This document shows, piece by piece, positions 7,801 to 16,553 of a stretch of 28,460 bases of DNA (the stretch's first letter is position 1; each line of letters starts with the position of its first letter). The notes below the pieces were generated by a model. The model was not told the DNA's origin. It saw only the letters and a program-made list of their open reading frames with translations, and did no database searches. A program made the position numbers and the translations under genes. Source of the DNA: CAYMQB01 sp964392665 (GTDB lineage: Bacteria > Hydrothermota > E44-bin80); contig CAYMQB010000039.1 of assembly GCA_964392665.1 (NCBI GenBank), positions 1 to 28,460 of the forward strand, read 5' to 3'.

Positions 7801-10308
7801 TTAGAATTCTATAGCAAATTCTAATAGAAAGGTTCGCGGTTGACTTGTTGTGGTTGGATCCCGGAGAGAAACAGTATAAGGGGTTATATCTGGTTTTATT
7901 ATGTTTCTTTCATCCATAAGATTTTCGACTATCAGTTTAAGTTTTAATGCTGTAGACCCCAAAGTGAATTTTTTGTATGCCTCCAAGTCGAGATTGGAAT
8001 GAGCCGGCAAACGAGCGGAGTTCTTTGAAAGGCTTCCCTTTCTCACTTCTTCTATAAGAGAATAGGGAAGTCCACTCCCGTAACTCCAGGCCCCGGTAAT
8101 TCCAGCAGGGCTCCGGGTAGTATCGCTGGCGGTTTCATAAGAGGCAATAATCTTGAGCCTGTGTCTTTCATCCCAGCTTAGAGGATAATCTTTCATCACT
8201 TCAGGTAGATCCATATCCTCAAAGTTCTCGAGGTCTTTTGTATTTCTTCCCTTTGACCATGAGAGTATGTAGACCAAACGAGTGGTAAAGTGTTTACCTG
8301 CCGGTCTTTTGAATTCAAACTCAAAGCCCCTTGCGTCACCGTAAGAGGAGTTTGTAATTTTGTAAGAGACAATAGGGTATGTTCCAACAACTTCGGCATT
8401 TATCAGGTTTCTTATATCTTTCTTATATATTGTAAAGGAGAAGAGTGTTTTCTGGGGAAGTTCATGGTCGACTCTGAACTCATAAGAGCGTGTGCATTCC
8501 GGTTTGAGTTCGGGGTTGCCAATAAGCTTGTTAGGTCCTCTCCATCTTGTTGTAAGGAAAATATACTGGTATTCTGGCATCTGATAGTATAGCCCGAATG
8601 AAAAGGTAAACGCATCTTTATCTGTCAATGGATAGAAGAATCCAACCCTTGGGCTTATATATCCCTGAAATGTTTTACTTGCATCGGTCTCTTTTCCAAT
8701 GTAGAAATAGTCATACCTGATTCCGTAATTGAGAATCAATCCCTTTCTTTCAAGTCTATCCTGAATGTAGATTCCTCCTTGAGATGGGTGCACGGAATAG
8801 ACATCTCTTGACCAGCCATAACCCGGATATGGACCTTCTTCATCTATTCTTGTCGAGTCATAGAACCAGAGGAGTTCAATTTGCTGTTTTTCGAGTTCCC
8901 AGAGATGATTCTCGAAGCCAATTTTCATCAGATGTTTGTTTTCGAATTGCTTTGTAAAGTCGAAGAGAACAGATTTGTTGGTTTCCTCATGATTATGATA
9001 GATTGAATCGTAACCCATATCGTAGAACCAATCTTCATTGGAATCGGTTACATCGCCCCTGTCGCTTACAATCGATGGAATACCATTGTCAATTGCCCAT
9101 AGGTATTCTTGTTCAAGCAAGTATATATGAGGTGGAATAAGTCCCGGGTCGTAGTGATAATGCGTGTGAAATGTGGAAAATTTTAATTCATAAAACGATG
9201 AATGACCGATACTGTGATTCCATGAGAGTGCATAAAGAGAACTTCTTTCTTCATAGTGATATGTGTGATTCGGGATTTTTATATACTGATGCTTATATTT
9301 TTCGTATATATTAAAAAAGCTTCTACCGGAAAACACAAGTCTACCGTTCTTAAGAGGGTTAACGGCTGCCTTGAATGATGTTCCAAATGTATTATGTTGC
9401 CTGTCCCCGTATTGGATACCACGAAATTCGTTGATTGTATGGTAATAGCCAAAAGGTGCATATGTGTCTGTATAGTTACCAAATCCACTGAATGACAATA
9501 AAAGCTTATTTTTTGAAAACGGAAGAGGATTCGTAACGTAAAAATTGAAATGGTCGGTATTATTCTGATTTCTTATTCTGTCTGTTTTGTATGAGGTTAG
9601 GATATTGAGCACTGTATCAGGCGATGCCGTTATTAGATTGACAATACCCGATTGTGTTTCTCCGTATTCTGTTTCAAAGCCGCCTTTTAGGATTTCTACG
9701 CGTTTAACCTCAAAAACAGGGACATCAATCGCCGCACTTCCACCAACGAACCTGTCATTTACAGGTATTCCATCCACAAGATACAGGATCTCACCACCTC
9801 TTCCACCTCTCATATGGTATTCCTCAAGAGAAAAGTCTTTCACCACTTCCGGTTGGGTTTCAAGCAGGCGAAGAGCAGAATATGCACGGGGGATTTTTGC
9901 TATCTCTCTGGAAGCAAAAATCCTGGATGAATGTGTTGCTCCAGATTCAATAAGGGGTCTTGTTGCTCTGACTGTCAAGACTTGCTTCATATCAATTACA
10001 GTTTCTTCCATCTCGAAGTGAATTCGGGCAGTCTTGCCTGCATCCACAAAGATGTCCTTTTTTACAACCGTTCTGTATCCCATCATCCGAGATTTCAGTT
10101 TGTATTTTCCCGGTGGTATGTTGATAATAAAATAGTCTCCGTTCTTGTTTGTTACTGCACCCATCGTTGTGTTTTCAAGAATGATGTTTGCAAACAGGAG
10201 CGGTTTTCCTGTCATTGCATCAGTTACCCTTCCCATTATTTTACCTGTAATTGCAGCGGCGAGTGACCCCGGGAAGAGAAGAAATAAGAAAATTATTGTT
10301 TTTTTCAT
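7801..10308 (-). CDS. TonB-dependent outer-membrane receptor with carboxypeptidase-regulatory-like N-terminal domain
   Basis: An 835-residue outer-membrane importer. In order: signal peptide (MKKTIIFLFLLFPGSLAAA), a CarboxypepD_reg-like beta-sandwich at about 22-105 (GRVTDAMTGKPLLFANI through GYRTVV), a plug domain at about 108-225 (YHMRGGRGGEILYLVDGIPV, VKRVEILKGGFETEYGETQSGIVNLI), then a long aromatic-rich barrel ending in a C-terminal Phe (TFLLEFAIEF), typical for barrel assembly. No convincing TonB box could be picked out. The ligand is unknown. The start ATG has AGGA eight bases upstream and lies one base after the stop of the propeller lipoprotein gene, so the two are cotranscribed. The arrangement suggests a surface capture lipoprotein feeding a receptor. 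Confidence 0.9.
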   Translation of the reverse strand: MKKTIIFLFLLFPGSLAAAITGKIMGRVTDAMTGKPLLFANIILENTTMGAVTNKNGDYFIINIPPGKYKLKSRMMGYRTVVKKDIFVDAGKTARIHFEMEETVIDMKQVLTVRATRPLIESGATHSSRIFASREIAKIPRAYSALRLLETQPEVVKDFSLEEYHMRGGRGGEILYLVDGIPVNDRFVGGSAAIDVPVFEVKRVEILKGGFETEYGETQSGIVNLITASPDTVLNILTSYKTDRIRNQNNTDHFNFYVTNPLPFSKNKLLLSFSGFGNYTDTYAPFGYYHTINEFRGIQYGDRQHNTFGTSFKAAVNPLKNGRLVFSGRSFFNIYEKYKHQYIKIPNHTYHYEERSSLYALSWNHSIGHSSFYELKFSTFHTHYHYDPGLIPPHIYLLEQEYLWAIDNGIPSIVSDRGDVTDSNEDWFYDMGYDSIYHNHEETNKSVLFDFTKQFENKHLMKIGFENHLWELEKQQIELLWFYDSTRIDEEGPYPGYGWSRDVYSVHPSQGGIYIQDRLERKGLILNYGIRYDYFYIGKETDASKTFQGYISPRVGFFYPLTDKDAFTFSFGLYYQMPEYQYIFLTTRWRGPNKLIGNPELKPECTRSYEFRVDHELPQKTLFSFTIYKKDIRNLINAEVVGTYPIVSYKITNSSYGDARGFEFEFKRPAGKHFTTRLVYILSWSKGRNTKDLENFEDMDLPEVMKDYPLSWDERHRLKIIASYETASDTTRSPAGITGAWSYGSGLPYSLIEEVRKGSLSKNSARLPAHSNLDLEAYKKFTLGSTALKLKLIVENLMDERNIIKPDITPYTVSLRDPTTTSQPRTFLLEFAIEF

Positions 10309-10309
10309 A

Positions 10310-11911
10310 TCAGTATCCTATGCAATAGATAGCGGGACCTTGGGTTTGCGAGCCCTGGCAAATAGCGTAAACTTTGTCGTTGGAAGGTGTGAATACTACA
10401 GAATAAGGGTTAAGTCCTACTTGAACATCCCACTCTACGCTGTAGTCAAATGTGTTTATTACAAGAATGCTATTGCTCGAGCTCGTAATGAAGAGGTGCT
10501 CACCATCATTCGTTATTGCCATACCCTTTGGAGCTACCAAACCAGCTGGTGAGATATCATCTAAAAGTGTATGGTTTGAGGTTTCTACAACTGCAAATGA
10601 ATTACTGCTTGACTCAGAAATGTATGCTCTATCAAAGGTCGGCGAGAAAATTATATCGAATGGATATCCAGAAACAGGAATATTTGCCTTAATAGTGTTA
10701 CTTGCAATGTCTATTACAGAAACAAGGTTTTGTGAATAGACTGCAGCGTAAACTTCATTATGAACTGTATCAATTGCCAAAGCGGTTGGATTTCCAGAAA
10801 CGGATATGGAATCTATCATGCTATCCGAAGGTAGATAATAGGTAAGCACATCTTCTTTCATATCTCTTGCAATATACAGGGTTTCGTTATTTAAGTGAAC
10901 TATGCCCTGGGTGTGTTCGGCAACTTCTACAGTCTTGGTTATACTATTTGAAAGAATATCATATACTGAAAATGATTTACCGGAGGTAAAGAAAACCTTT
11001 TCGTTTCCGAAAACATCAACAAAATATGAAACTCCGGTAAAAATGGGAATTGTTCTATCAATAGTATTTGTTATCGTGTTGAGCATCACGATATCTTTTC
11101 TGGACGGAATACCGTTATCAACTTGTGGAAAGTAAATTTGTGTTCCATCAGTTGTTATGTCGGCATTGAAAGGTGTACTTCCTGTGGGTATCTTGTCAAT
11201 GACCACATATGGGAAAGGAGGGGGATAGCCTATGAAAACATCGAGGGTTTCCGAATATCCGAAGTTCGCACTGTAATCCACTGCAGATGCATAAATGGTA
11301 TAAGTATTTCCTGGTGTCAGAGTTCTTACATCAACAATGCAATAGTATGGGAAATATTTATCTTTTTCTAACAGAGAATCGTTTAAGTAAAAATAGACTC
11401 TTGTAATTCCCGTGTTATCTGTGGCATTAACGGAAAGGTACTGGAATCCGTAAAGAGTATCGTGCTGAGATGGTTCAATAAAGTGCACTACTGGTAGTAT
11501 TGTGTCCACCTGCACGCCAATCCCGATAAAGGTTAGTGAAGTATCCGCCATCTTGTTTCCACTCTTATCTTCCATATTTTTGATTTCCATATTATAGTAA
11601 GTTGATTCCTGAGGTTCTGTAACAAGAACACAATTTTTTCTCATTGGGTCAATATCCACCACGTGAACGTCCAGTGTTTCGTAACTCATAATTAAGTAAT
11701 TTAGCGTATCAAGCATAAATGTTGGTTTTAATTCTTCACTAAAAGAAATAAATAGTTTTGTCGTATCAAGCGACACAACGGTCTTTACAACTGGAGGGAT
11801 CGTATCCGGCGCAACGGGTTTTTTCTTTTTTGAACAAGCCGGCGTAAGTAATATTATTAGAAAAAGTATTACAAAAAGATGAAAATGTGTTTTAAGTGTT
11901 TTTTTTGACAT
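10310..11911 (-). CDS. Surface lipoprotein: Ig-like domains plus YVTN-type beta-propeller (paralogue next to the receptor)
   Basis: A 533-residue lipoprotein. The ATG at 11911 follows GGAGGG at good spacing and starts a signal peptide with lipobox TPAC (Cys26); the frame is open from a TTG at 11941. After a KKKK spacer there is an Ig-like domain similar to SbsA/Big_5 types (from PPVVKTVVSLDTTKLFISF to LTFIGIG), a second Ig-like domain (PVVHFIEP to ETLDVFIGY), and then about seven repeats of a YVTN/YncE-like propeller (for example NPTALAIDTVHNEVYAAVYS, YPFDIIFSPTFDRAYISES). The lysine-rich stretch after Cys is compatible with outer-membrane export, but the rules for this phylum are unknown. 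The gene ends one base before the TonB receptor start. Likely a ligand-capture partner of that receptor. Confidence 0.85.
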   Translation of the reverse strand: MSKKTLKTHFHLFVILFLIILLTPACSKKKKPVAPDTIPPVVKTVVSLDTTKLFISFSEELKPTFMLDTLNYLIMSYETLDVHVVDIDPMRKNCVLVTEPQESTYYNMEIKNMEDKSGNKMADTSLTFIGIGVQVDTILPVVHFIEPSQHDTLYGFQYLSVNATDNTGITRVYFYLNDSLLEKDKYFPYYCIVDVRTLTPGNTYTIYASAVDYSANFGYSETLDVFIGYPPPFPYVVIDKIPTGSTPFNADITTDGTQIYFPQVDNGIPSRKDIVMLNTITNTIDRTIPIFTGVSYFVDVFGNEKVFFTSGKSFSVYDILSNSITKTVEVAEHTQGIVHLNNETLYIARDMKEDVLTYYLPSDSMIDSISVSGNPTALAIDTVHNEVYAAVYSQNLVSVIDIASNTIKANIPVSGYPFDIIFSPTFDRAYISESSSNSFAVVETSNHTLLDDISPAGLVAPKGMAITNDGEHLFITSSSNSILVINTFDYSVEWDVQVGLNPYSVVFTPSNDKVYAICQGSQTQGPAIYCIGY

Positions 11912-11962
11912 ACGTATCCCTCCAGGCGACTGAAGAAACAAAAGACTGACAAGTTCTAAATT

Positions 11963-11991
11963 AACATATCAGGTCTGTCATTGTCTGTCAA
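11963..11991 (-). promoter_or_regulatory. Probable sigma-70 promoter of the second propeller-receptor unit
   Basis: On the minus strand TTGACA (11991-11986), 17 bases, TATGTT (11968-11963). It lies between the two paralogous lipoprotein genes, about 50 bases before the ATG at 11911. It would allow the downstream lipoprotein and the receptor to be expressed separately from the upstream copy. Confidence 0.55.
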
Positions 11992-12003
11992 GAAAAAAGT
12001 GAA

Positions 12004-12047
12004 ACACCAATAGCAACCCTTTTCATATCAGTATCCTATACAATAGA
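12004..12047 (-). other. Fossil copy of the TonB receptor start region (duplication scar)
   Basis: Just after the stop of the upstream propeller gene the minus strand repeats the junction found at 10300-10326: ATAGGATACTGATATGAAAA, covering the last codons and stop of the propeller gene, the AGGA ribosome-binding site and the receptor's ATG AAA. Here the ATG (12026) opens only a 12-codon frame, MKRVAIGVSLFS. It looks like the remnant of a receptor signal peptide left when the propeller gene was duplicated in tandem. Confidence 0.65.
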
Positions 12048-13602
12048 TTTCGCAGCTTCCCTGGCAGATTACATAGAGCCTTTCATCAAACGTTGTGAAG
12101 ACAAGAGAAACAGGATAGTAGCCCAGATCGAATTTCCATCTTACACTGTAATCGGTGGTGTTTACGACAAAAACATTGTTAATCATACTGCTAACGAAGA
12201 GATATTCTCCATCTTCTGTTATTGCCAATCCTTTTGGCAGATCCAGTCCTTGTGGCGATATTTTCGAAATAACGCTATGGTTTATTGCATCGATTATACC
12301 GACTGAATTATTACTCATTTCCGAAATGTAAGCCCTCGTGAAGTCAGGGGAGAAGATGACCTCAAAGGGATCTTGAATAGAGATGTTTGTAATAACGGTG
12401 TCTATATTGAGGTCAACGACGGAAACAAGATTATCTTCTACAAGACAGGCATAGAGTTCATTATGTAACGTATCGACCGCAAGAGCAGCTGGAGCTCCCG
12501 GTAGCGGTATAGAATCTGATATGGAATTCCCCTGTATGTCAAAAACAACAATATCATTCCTTGAGGTTCTTGCGATATATAGATTGTCGTTGCTTGCTCG
12601 GACAATACCCTGAGCTGAACCACCAATATCTACTGTTTCTGTAACCTGTTCGAGTGTGATATCATATATTGAAAAACAGTTATTATGCGTGAAATACACA
12701 AGGTTGTTCTCAAACACATCCAGGAAGTAGATGGGAACTGCTGGGTCGAGTGAAACTTTCGGCTCCGAATAATTGGTTTCTGTATCGAGCATTACAAGTT
12801 TACTTGTTGTGCTGTAAGGATAAAGGGGATTTTTTGCAAAAAATATTTTCTTTCCATCACGGGTTATATCCATTCTGAAAGGGATATGACCTGTTTTAAT
12901 CGTATCTATTGCCACATAGGGGAAAGGTGGATGGTAACCTATGGAAACACTTAGTGTTTCGGAATAACCTCTGTTGCGTCCAAAATCCTCACAGGTTGCA
13001 TAAATCTCAGCTGTGCTACCTTCTGCAATATTTCTCACATCCATTATGTTGAAATATGGGAAGGTTGTATCCTCGCCTATAAGTGAGTCGTTTAAGTAGA
13101 ATAAAACCTTCTTTATACCTGTCGTATTATCAGAGGCGATTACCGAAAAGTATTCAAATCCATATAGCGTATCATTTTCTACGGGCTCTATAATGTGTGC
13201 TGTTGGAGGGATTGAGTCGAGCGGAAGACCAATACCCTGGAAGGTTAAGGTTGTGTCTTTAATTCTGTTTCCAGTTCTATCCTCGATGTTACGGACATCG
13301 ATCCGATACATTGTGGACTCCTGGCGCGCGGTAACGAGAATGCAATTTTTGTTCATCGGATCGATATTCACAAGATGAATACCGAGAGTTTCATAACTTG
13401 AGATAATGTAATTCAACGTATCGAGAGCTAGAGAACGTTTAATCTTTTCGTCAAATGAAATCAGGACTCTTGTTGTGTCAAAGGAGAAAACGTTTTCTAC
13501 TTTGGGAGGTTCTGTATCGGGTAATGTGGGTTTCTCATTCGAGCATCCAGATAAGAGGCTTAAAATTATTAACACCTTATAGAAATAGGAAAAATATTTC
13601 AT
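12028..13602 (-). CDS. Surface lipoprotein: Ig-like domains plus YVTN-type beta-propeller (upstream paralogue)
   Basis: A 524-residue paralogue of the next gene downstream, with the same architecture and high identity throughout (both end IYCIGY; both contain DTLYGFxYxSV, LYIAR and AYISE segments). The signal peptide MKYFSYFYKVLIILSLLSGC gives lipobox LSGC, Cys20. An Ig-like domain follows (PPKVENVFSF to LTFQGIG), then a second Ig-like domain and the propeller. The spacer after Cys is NEKPTLPD, lacking the tetralysine of its sister. No strong Shine-Dalgarno precedes the ATG. The sequences around the propeller loops differ between the copies, so they may bind different ligands or capture different forms of one. 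A sigma-70 promoter lies 130 bases upstream. Confidence 0.85.
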   Translation of the reverse strand: MKYFSYFYKVLIILSLLSGCSNEKPTLPDTEPPKVENVFSFDTTRVLISFDEKIKRSLALDTLNYIISSYETLGIHLVNIDPMNKNCILVTARQESTMYRIDVRNIEDRTGNRIKDTTLTFQGIGLPLDSIPPTAHIIEPVENDTLYGFEYFSVIASDNTTGIKKVLFYLNDSLIGEDTTFPYFNIMDVRNIAEGSTAEIYATCEDFGRNRGYSETLSVSIGYHPPFPYVAIDTIKTGHIPFRMDITRDGKKIFFAKNPLYPYSTTSKLVMLDTETNYSEPKVSLDPAVPIYFLDVFENNLVYFTHNNCFSIYDITLEQVTETVDIGGSAQGIVRASNDNLYIARTSRNDIVVFDIQGNSISDSIPLPGAPAALAVDTLHNELYACLVEDNLVSVVDLNIDTVITNISIQDPFEVIFSPDFTRAYISEMSNNSVGIIDAINHSVISKISPQGLDLPKGLAITEDGEYLFVSSMINNVFVVNTTDYSVRWKFDLGYYPVSLVFTTFDERLYVICQGSCEIYCIGY

Positions 13603-13619
13603 AAAATTACGAGCTATAA

Positions 13620-13695
13620 CTTAATTGGGTTACAAAGCAATCTCGGTTTTCTGCACCATGAGATCCAGGCTCTGCTGCCTTCATTTGCAATGACA
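13620..13695 (-). repeat. Degenerate REP-like dispersed palindromic repeat
   Basis: The minus strand reads CTGTCATTGCAAATGAAGG at one end and CCGAGATTGCTTTG at the other, which resembles the common palindromic intergenic repeat with TGTCATTGCGAG and GAGATTGCTTCG arms. A further fragment, TGTCATTTTGAG, is at 13815 on the plus strand. The match is by memory of the general pattern and the copy is decayed. Confidence 0.3.
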
Positions 13696-13731
13696 GTATT
13701 CGACAAGAATCTACTCGGCAAAGGCTTCTTA

Positions 13732-13760
13732 ACTTTAACAGTTTTAGGATTCCATGTCAA
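13732..13760 (-). promoter_or_regulatory. Probable sigma-70 promoter of the propeller-receptor operon
   Basis: Minus strand TTGACA (13760-13755), 17 bases, TAAAGT (13737-13732). The first gene starts 130 bases downstream at 13602, leaving a leader that contains the REP-like fragment. Confidence 0.55.
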
Positions 13761-13856
13761 GAAAAACAGCCAAATACTTTGCGCATTTTGTCACGCTTGT
13801 CTTTATGTTCCCTGTCATTTTGAGTAATCCGTTTCCTATCGACCTTCCATCCCTCG

Positions 13857-14945
13857 CTACTTGAAATGAATGTACAGAATATCTCTATCGTTTACCTTGC
13901 AATCCTTGCCCTCAATTTTGAGTAATCCCTTTTCTTTTACATCCTTAAGCGATTTGTGTTCGAGAAATACCTTTGCGGACACTACCTCCGCCTTAATAAA
14001 TCCTTTTGCCATATCAGTGTGAATCTTCGAAGCTGCATCCAGGGTTGTACCGCTTTTTGTTAGTGTCCATGCGCGCAATTCTTTCTCGTTAAATGTATAA
14101 AAGGTTATAAGATCCAGGAGTTTGTATCCTGAGAGTATTATTTTCTCAAGGCTACCCATGGTCAAATTGAATTCGGCAAGGAACTCCAAACGTTCCTCTT
14201 TTGGAAGTTCCCTTATTTCTTCTTCGATTTTAGCTGAGATGGGAATAATTTCAATGTTCTTACCGGCTGCATGTTCTTTGAGATTATCGAGTTTTTCACC
14301 CGGATTTTTTAAAGTAGCCTCGTCCACATTTGCTATAATCATTTCAGGTTTTAAGGAAATAAGCCCGAGTTCTTTAGCTAAAGCTTTCTCTTTATCCTGT
14401 ACGTCTGTCAATTTTATCCATTCGTTTTCCGATATTTTCTTTTCAAGCAAGGTTAATGTATCAAGTTCCTTTTTTAATTCTTTGTCACCGGATTTTGCCT
14501 GTTTCTCAACAGAACGTATTCTCTTTCCAATAATTTCCAAATCCTTCAGTTTTAGTTCTGTTTCAACAGTTTCCAGATCTTTTATAGAGTCAGTTCCTCC
14601 TGTATGACTGATATGTGGGTCTTTGAATAGTCTGAGTACGTGGGCGATTGCGTCAACCTTTTGAATCTGGGATAGGAATTTGTTGCCCAGTCCTTCTCCC
14701 TTATGTGAGCCTTCTATAAGGCCAGCAATATCGATAACATCGAGTGTAGTGGGTGTTGTTTTTTTTGCAGAAACATACTTTGAAATATGGTAAAGCATAT
14801 CGTCTGGAACAGATGCGATTGCTTTGTTTGGTTCGATTGTGCAGAATGGAAAATTCGAACAGTCCGCACTTTCATCAGTAATTGCGTTAAAGAGAGTGGA
14901 TTTCCCGACATTGGGAAGTCCAACTATACCTATAGAAAAAGACAT
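13857..14945 (-). CDS. ychF: YchF/OLA1-type ribosome-associated ATPase
   Basis: An Obg-related P-loop NTPase of 362 residues, the usual YchF length. N-terminal MSFSIGIVGLPNVGKSTLF holds the Walker A loop, followed by DIAGLIEGSHKGEGLGNKFL (switch II) and the NVDE motif that replaces the NKxD of true GTPases and underlies ATP preference in this family. A coiled-coil insertion and a C-terminal TGS domain (LITFYTFNEKELRAWTLTKS) complete it. The frame is open upstream to 15083, but that stretch is not conserved YchF sequence and contains the promoter; AAAGGAGAG stands eight bases before the ATG at 14945. The gene is a single transcription unit. Confidence 0.96.
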   Translation of the reverse strand: MSFSIGIVGLPNVGKSTLFNAITDESADCSNFPFCTIEPNKAIASVPDDMLYHISKYVSAKKTTPTTLDVIDIAGLIEGSHKGEGLGNKFLSQIQKVDAIAHVLRLFKDPHISHTGGTDSIKDLETVETELKLKDLEIIGKRIRSVEKQAKSGDKELKKELDTLTLLEKKISENEWIKLTDVQDKEKALAKELGLISLKPEMIIANVDEATLKNPGEKLDNLKEHAAGKNIEIIPISAKIEEEIRELPKEERLEFLAEFNLTMGSLEKIILSGYKLLDLITFYTFNEKELRAWTLTKSGTTLDAASKIHTDMAKGFIKAEVVSAKVFLEHKSLKDVKEKGLLKIEGKDCKVNDRDILYIHFK

Positions 14946-15033
14946 ATCTATTCTCTCCTTTCGCATGTCAGATGCGAAATTAGCAGTTTCGGGATGGAGA
15001 AATTGATTGCTATAGAAAGGTTCTCCATCACAG

Positions 15034-15064
15034 ATTATATACACTCCATAATCTCTATTGTCAA
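15034..15064 (-). promoter_or_regulatory. Sigma-70 promoter of ychF
   Basis: Minus strand TTGACA (15064-15059). The -10 is either TATATA at 17-base spacing (15041-15036) or TATAAT at 19-base spacing (15039-15034). It lies about 90 bases upstream of the ychF ATG. Confidence 0.65.
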
Positions 15065-15085
15065 CTGTTTTATTGTTGCACAAAT

Positions 15086-15103
15086 CCCTGTGGATACTCA
15101 GGG
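15086..15103 (-). terminator. Weak hairpin downstream of the sigma-54 operon
   Basis: CCCTG, eight-base loop, CAGGG: a five-base stem between the end of the response regulator gene and the ychF promoter. No T-tract follows it in the minus direction, so a terminator role is only positional. Confidence 0.25.
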
Positions 15104-15212
15104 TTGGGTGGAATAGAAGAGGCTGGTCTGTTTATCTCTGTAAAATCACTCTTGACATATTAAGTTAGACATTATGTGGTTCAAAAATTTGAAAGAAGGA
15201 AAGGTTTTACGA

Positions 15213-16553
15213 CTATTTGCTTTTGATGCCGTACTTTTGCATTTTGTATCGCAGAACACGTTCGGAAATCCCCAGTTCAATGGCTGCTTTTATCTGGTTT
15301 CCCTTGCTTTTTGACAGGGCTGCCTTGATCATCTCCATTTCAATTCTCTCGACAGCATCGTTTAGCTTTCCTCCGACAGTCTGTGTTTGTTGAGCAACGG
15401 TTATGGGAAGATCGTCTCTCGTGATGTATTCATTTCGGGATAATACAATTGCCCGTGCAAGGATATTTTCGAGTTCACGTATATTACCGGGATAATTGTA
15501 CTTCATTAATTGATTCATTGCTTCATCAGATATTGCCTTTATCTTTTTATTCTCCTTAGCAGAATGGAGACGGATAAAGTGGTCAACAAGTAAAGGGATA
15601 TCCGGTTTTCTTTCTCTGAGTGGGGGCATATGGATCCTGAGTACATTAAGTCTATAAAAGAGGTCTTCTCTAAAGGTATCCTGGTTAACGTCACGTTCAA
15701 TATCCTTGTTTGTGGCGCAAATTAATCTTGCGTTGACTGAAATCTCCTCGTTAGAACCAAGCCTTACTATTTTTTTATCCTGGATCACTCTAAGAAGTTT
15801 TATTTGAATCGACTGCGGGAGTTCACCAATTTCATCGAGGAAGAGAGTGCCATCCGAAGCATATTCGAATTTCCCGATTCTTCGCTTTGATGCGCCGGTA
15901 AATGCTCCTTTCTCATGACCGAACAACTCGGTTTCAATGAGAGTTTCTGGAAGTGCCGCAAGATGGGAAATAACGAAACGGGCTTTTCTCCTGTTTGAGA
16001 GATGATGGATTGCACCGGCAACCAATTCTTTCCCGGTGCCGCTTTCTCCGGTAATGAGCACATTGGCATTGCTTGTTGCTGTCCGGGAGACGATTGACAT
16101 GACTTCTTCCATGGGAGCGGATGCATAGATGATTTTTTCAAATTTGAAACGTTCCTGCAATATCTCTTTGAGCTGGATATTCTCCTGTTTTAATCTAAGT
16201 GTTTCGATTGCTTTGCTGATAACAAGAAGTAGTTCTTCGGGATTTATCGGCTTCGTAAGATAGTCGAATGCTCCTTGTTTCATTGCAGTCACAGCATCCT
16301 GTATATTAGCAAAAGCGGTGATAATGATAACAGGCGTAATGGGATTGACTTCCTTCACCTTTCTCAGAATGTCCATCCCGGTACTATCAGGCAACCGTTG
16401 GTCAAGAAGAACGAGGTCGAAAGAGTCATTCTCGAAGTGCTGTAACGCTTCTTCTCCGGTTTTAGCTTCATTGACTATGTAGCCTTCTTTGGTTAGCATC
16501 TTTTTTAAGAGGTACCTTTGATTTTCTTCGTCTTCGACTAACAGAAGTTTCAT
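15213..16553 (-). CDS. NtrC-family sigma-54-dependent response regulator
   Basis: A 446-residue activator with three domains. The receiver at 1-120 has acidic Glu7/Asp8, phospho-acceptor Asp51 in LVLLDQRLP and Lys102 in TKPIN. The AAA+ domain at about 140-375 has Walker A GESGTGKE, the sigma-54 contact loop GAFTGA, Walker B GTLFLDEIGEL and the arginine finger segment FREDLFYRLNVL. A Fis-type helix-turn-helix lies at the end (KGNQIKAAIELGISERVLRYKMQKYG). Its ATG overlaps the stop of the kinase gene (ATGA), so the two form a coupled two-component pair. An intact GAFTGA means it should work with sigma-54, and a sigma-54 promoter stands at the head of its own operon. Confidence 0.96.
   Translation of the reverse strand: MKLLLVEDEENQRYLLKKMLTKEGYIVNEAKTGEEALQHFENDSFDLVLLDQRLPDSTGMDILRKVKEVNPITPVIIITAFANIQDAVTAMKQGAFDYLTKPINPEELLLVISKAIETLRLKQENIQLKEILQERFKFEKIIYASAPMEEVMSIVSRTATSNANVLITGESGTGKELVAGAIHHLSNRRKARFVISHLAALPETLIETELFGHEKGAFTGASKRRIGKFEYASDGTLFLDEIGELPQSIQIKLLRVIQDKKIVRLGSNEEISVNARLICATNKDIERDVNQDTFREDLFYRLNVLRIHMPPLRERKPDIPLLVDHFIRLHSAKENKKIKAISDEAMNQLMKYNYPGNIRELENILARAIVLSRNEYITRDDLPITVAQQTQTVGGKLNDAVERIEMEMIKAALSKSKGNQIKAAIELGISERVLRYKMQKYGIKSK

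Noticed and set aside
14946..15083. N-terminal extension of YchF by 46 codons
   Set aside because: The extension is not YchF-like, contains the promoter, and the internal ATG at 14945 has a strong Shine-Dalgarno and begins at the conserved family start.
15152..15177. TTGACA with TTATGT downstream on the plus strand as a promoter
   Set aside because: The spacing is 14 or the -10 is very poor, and no rightward gene follows.
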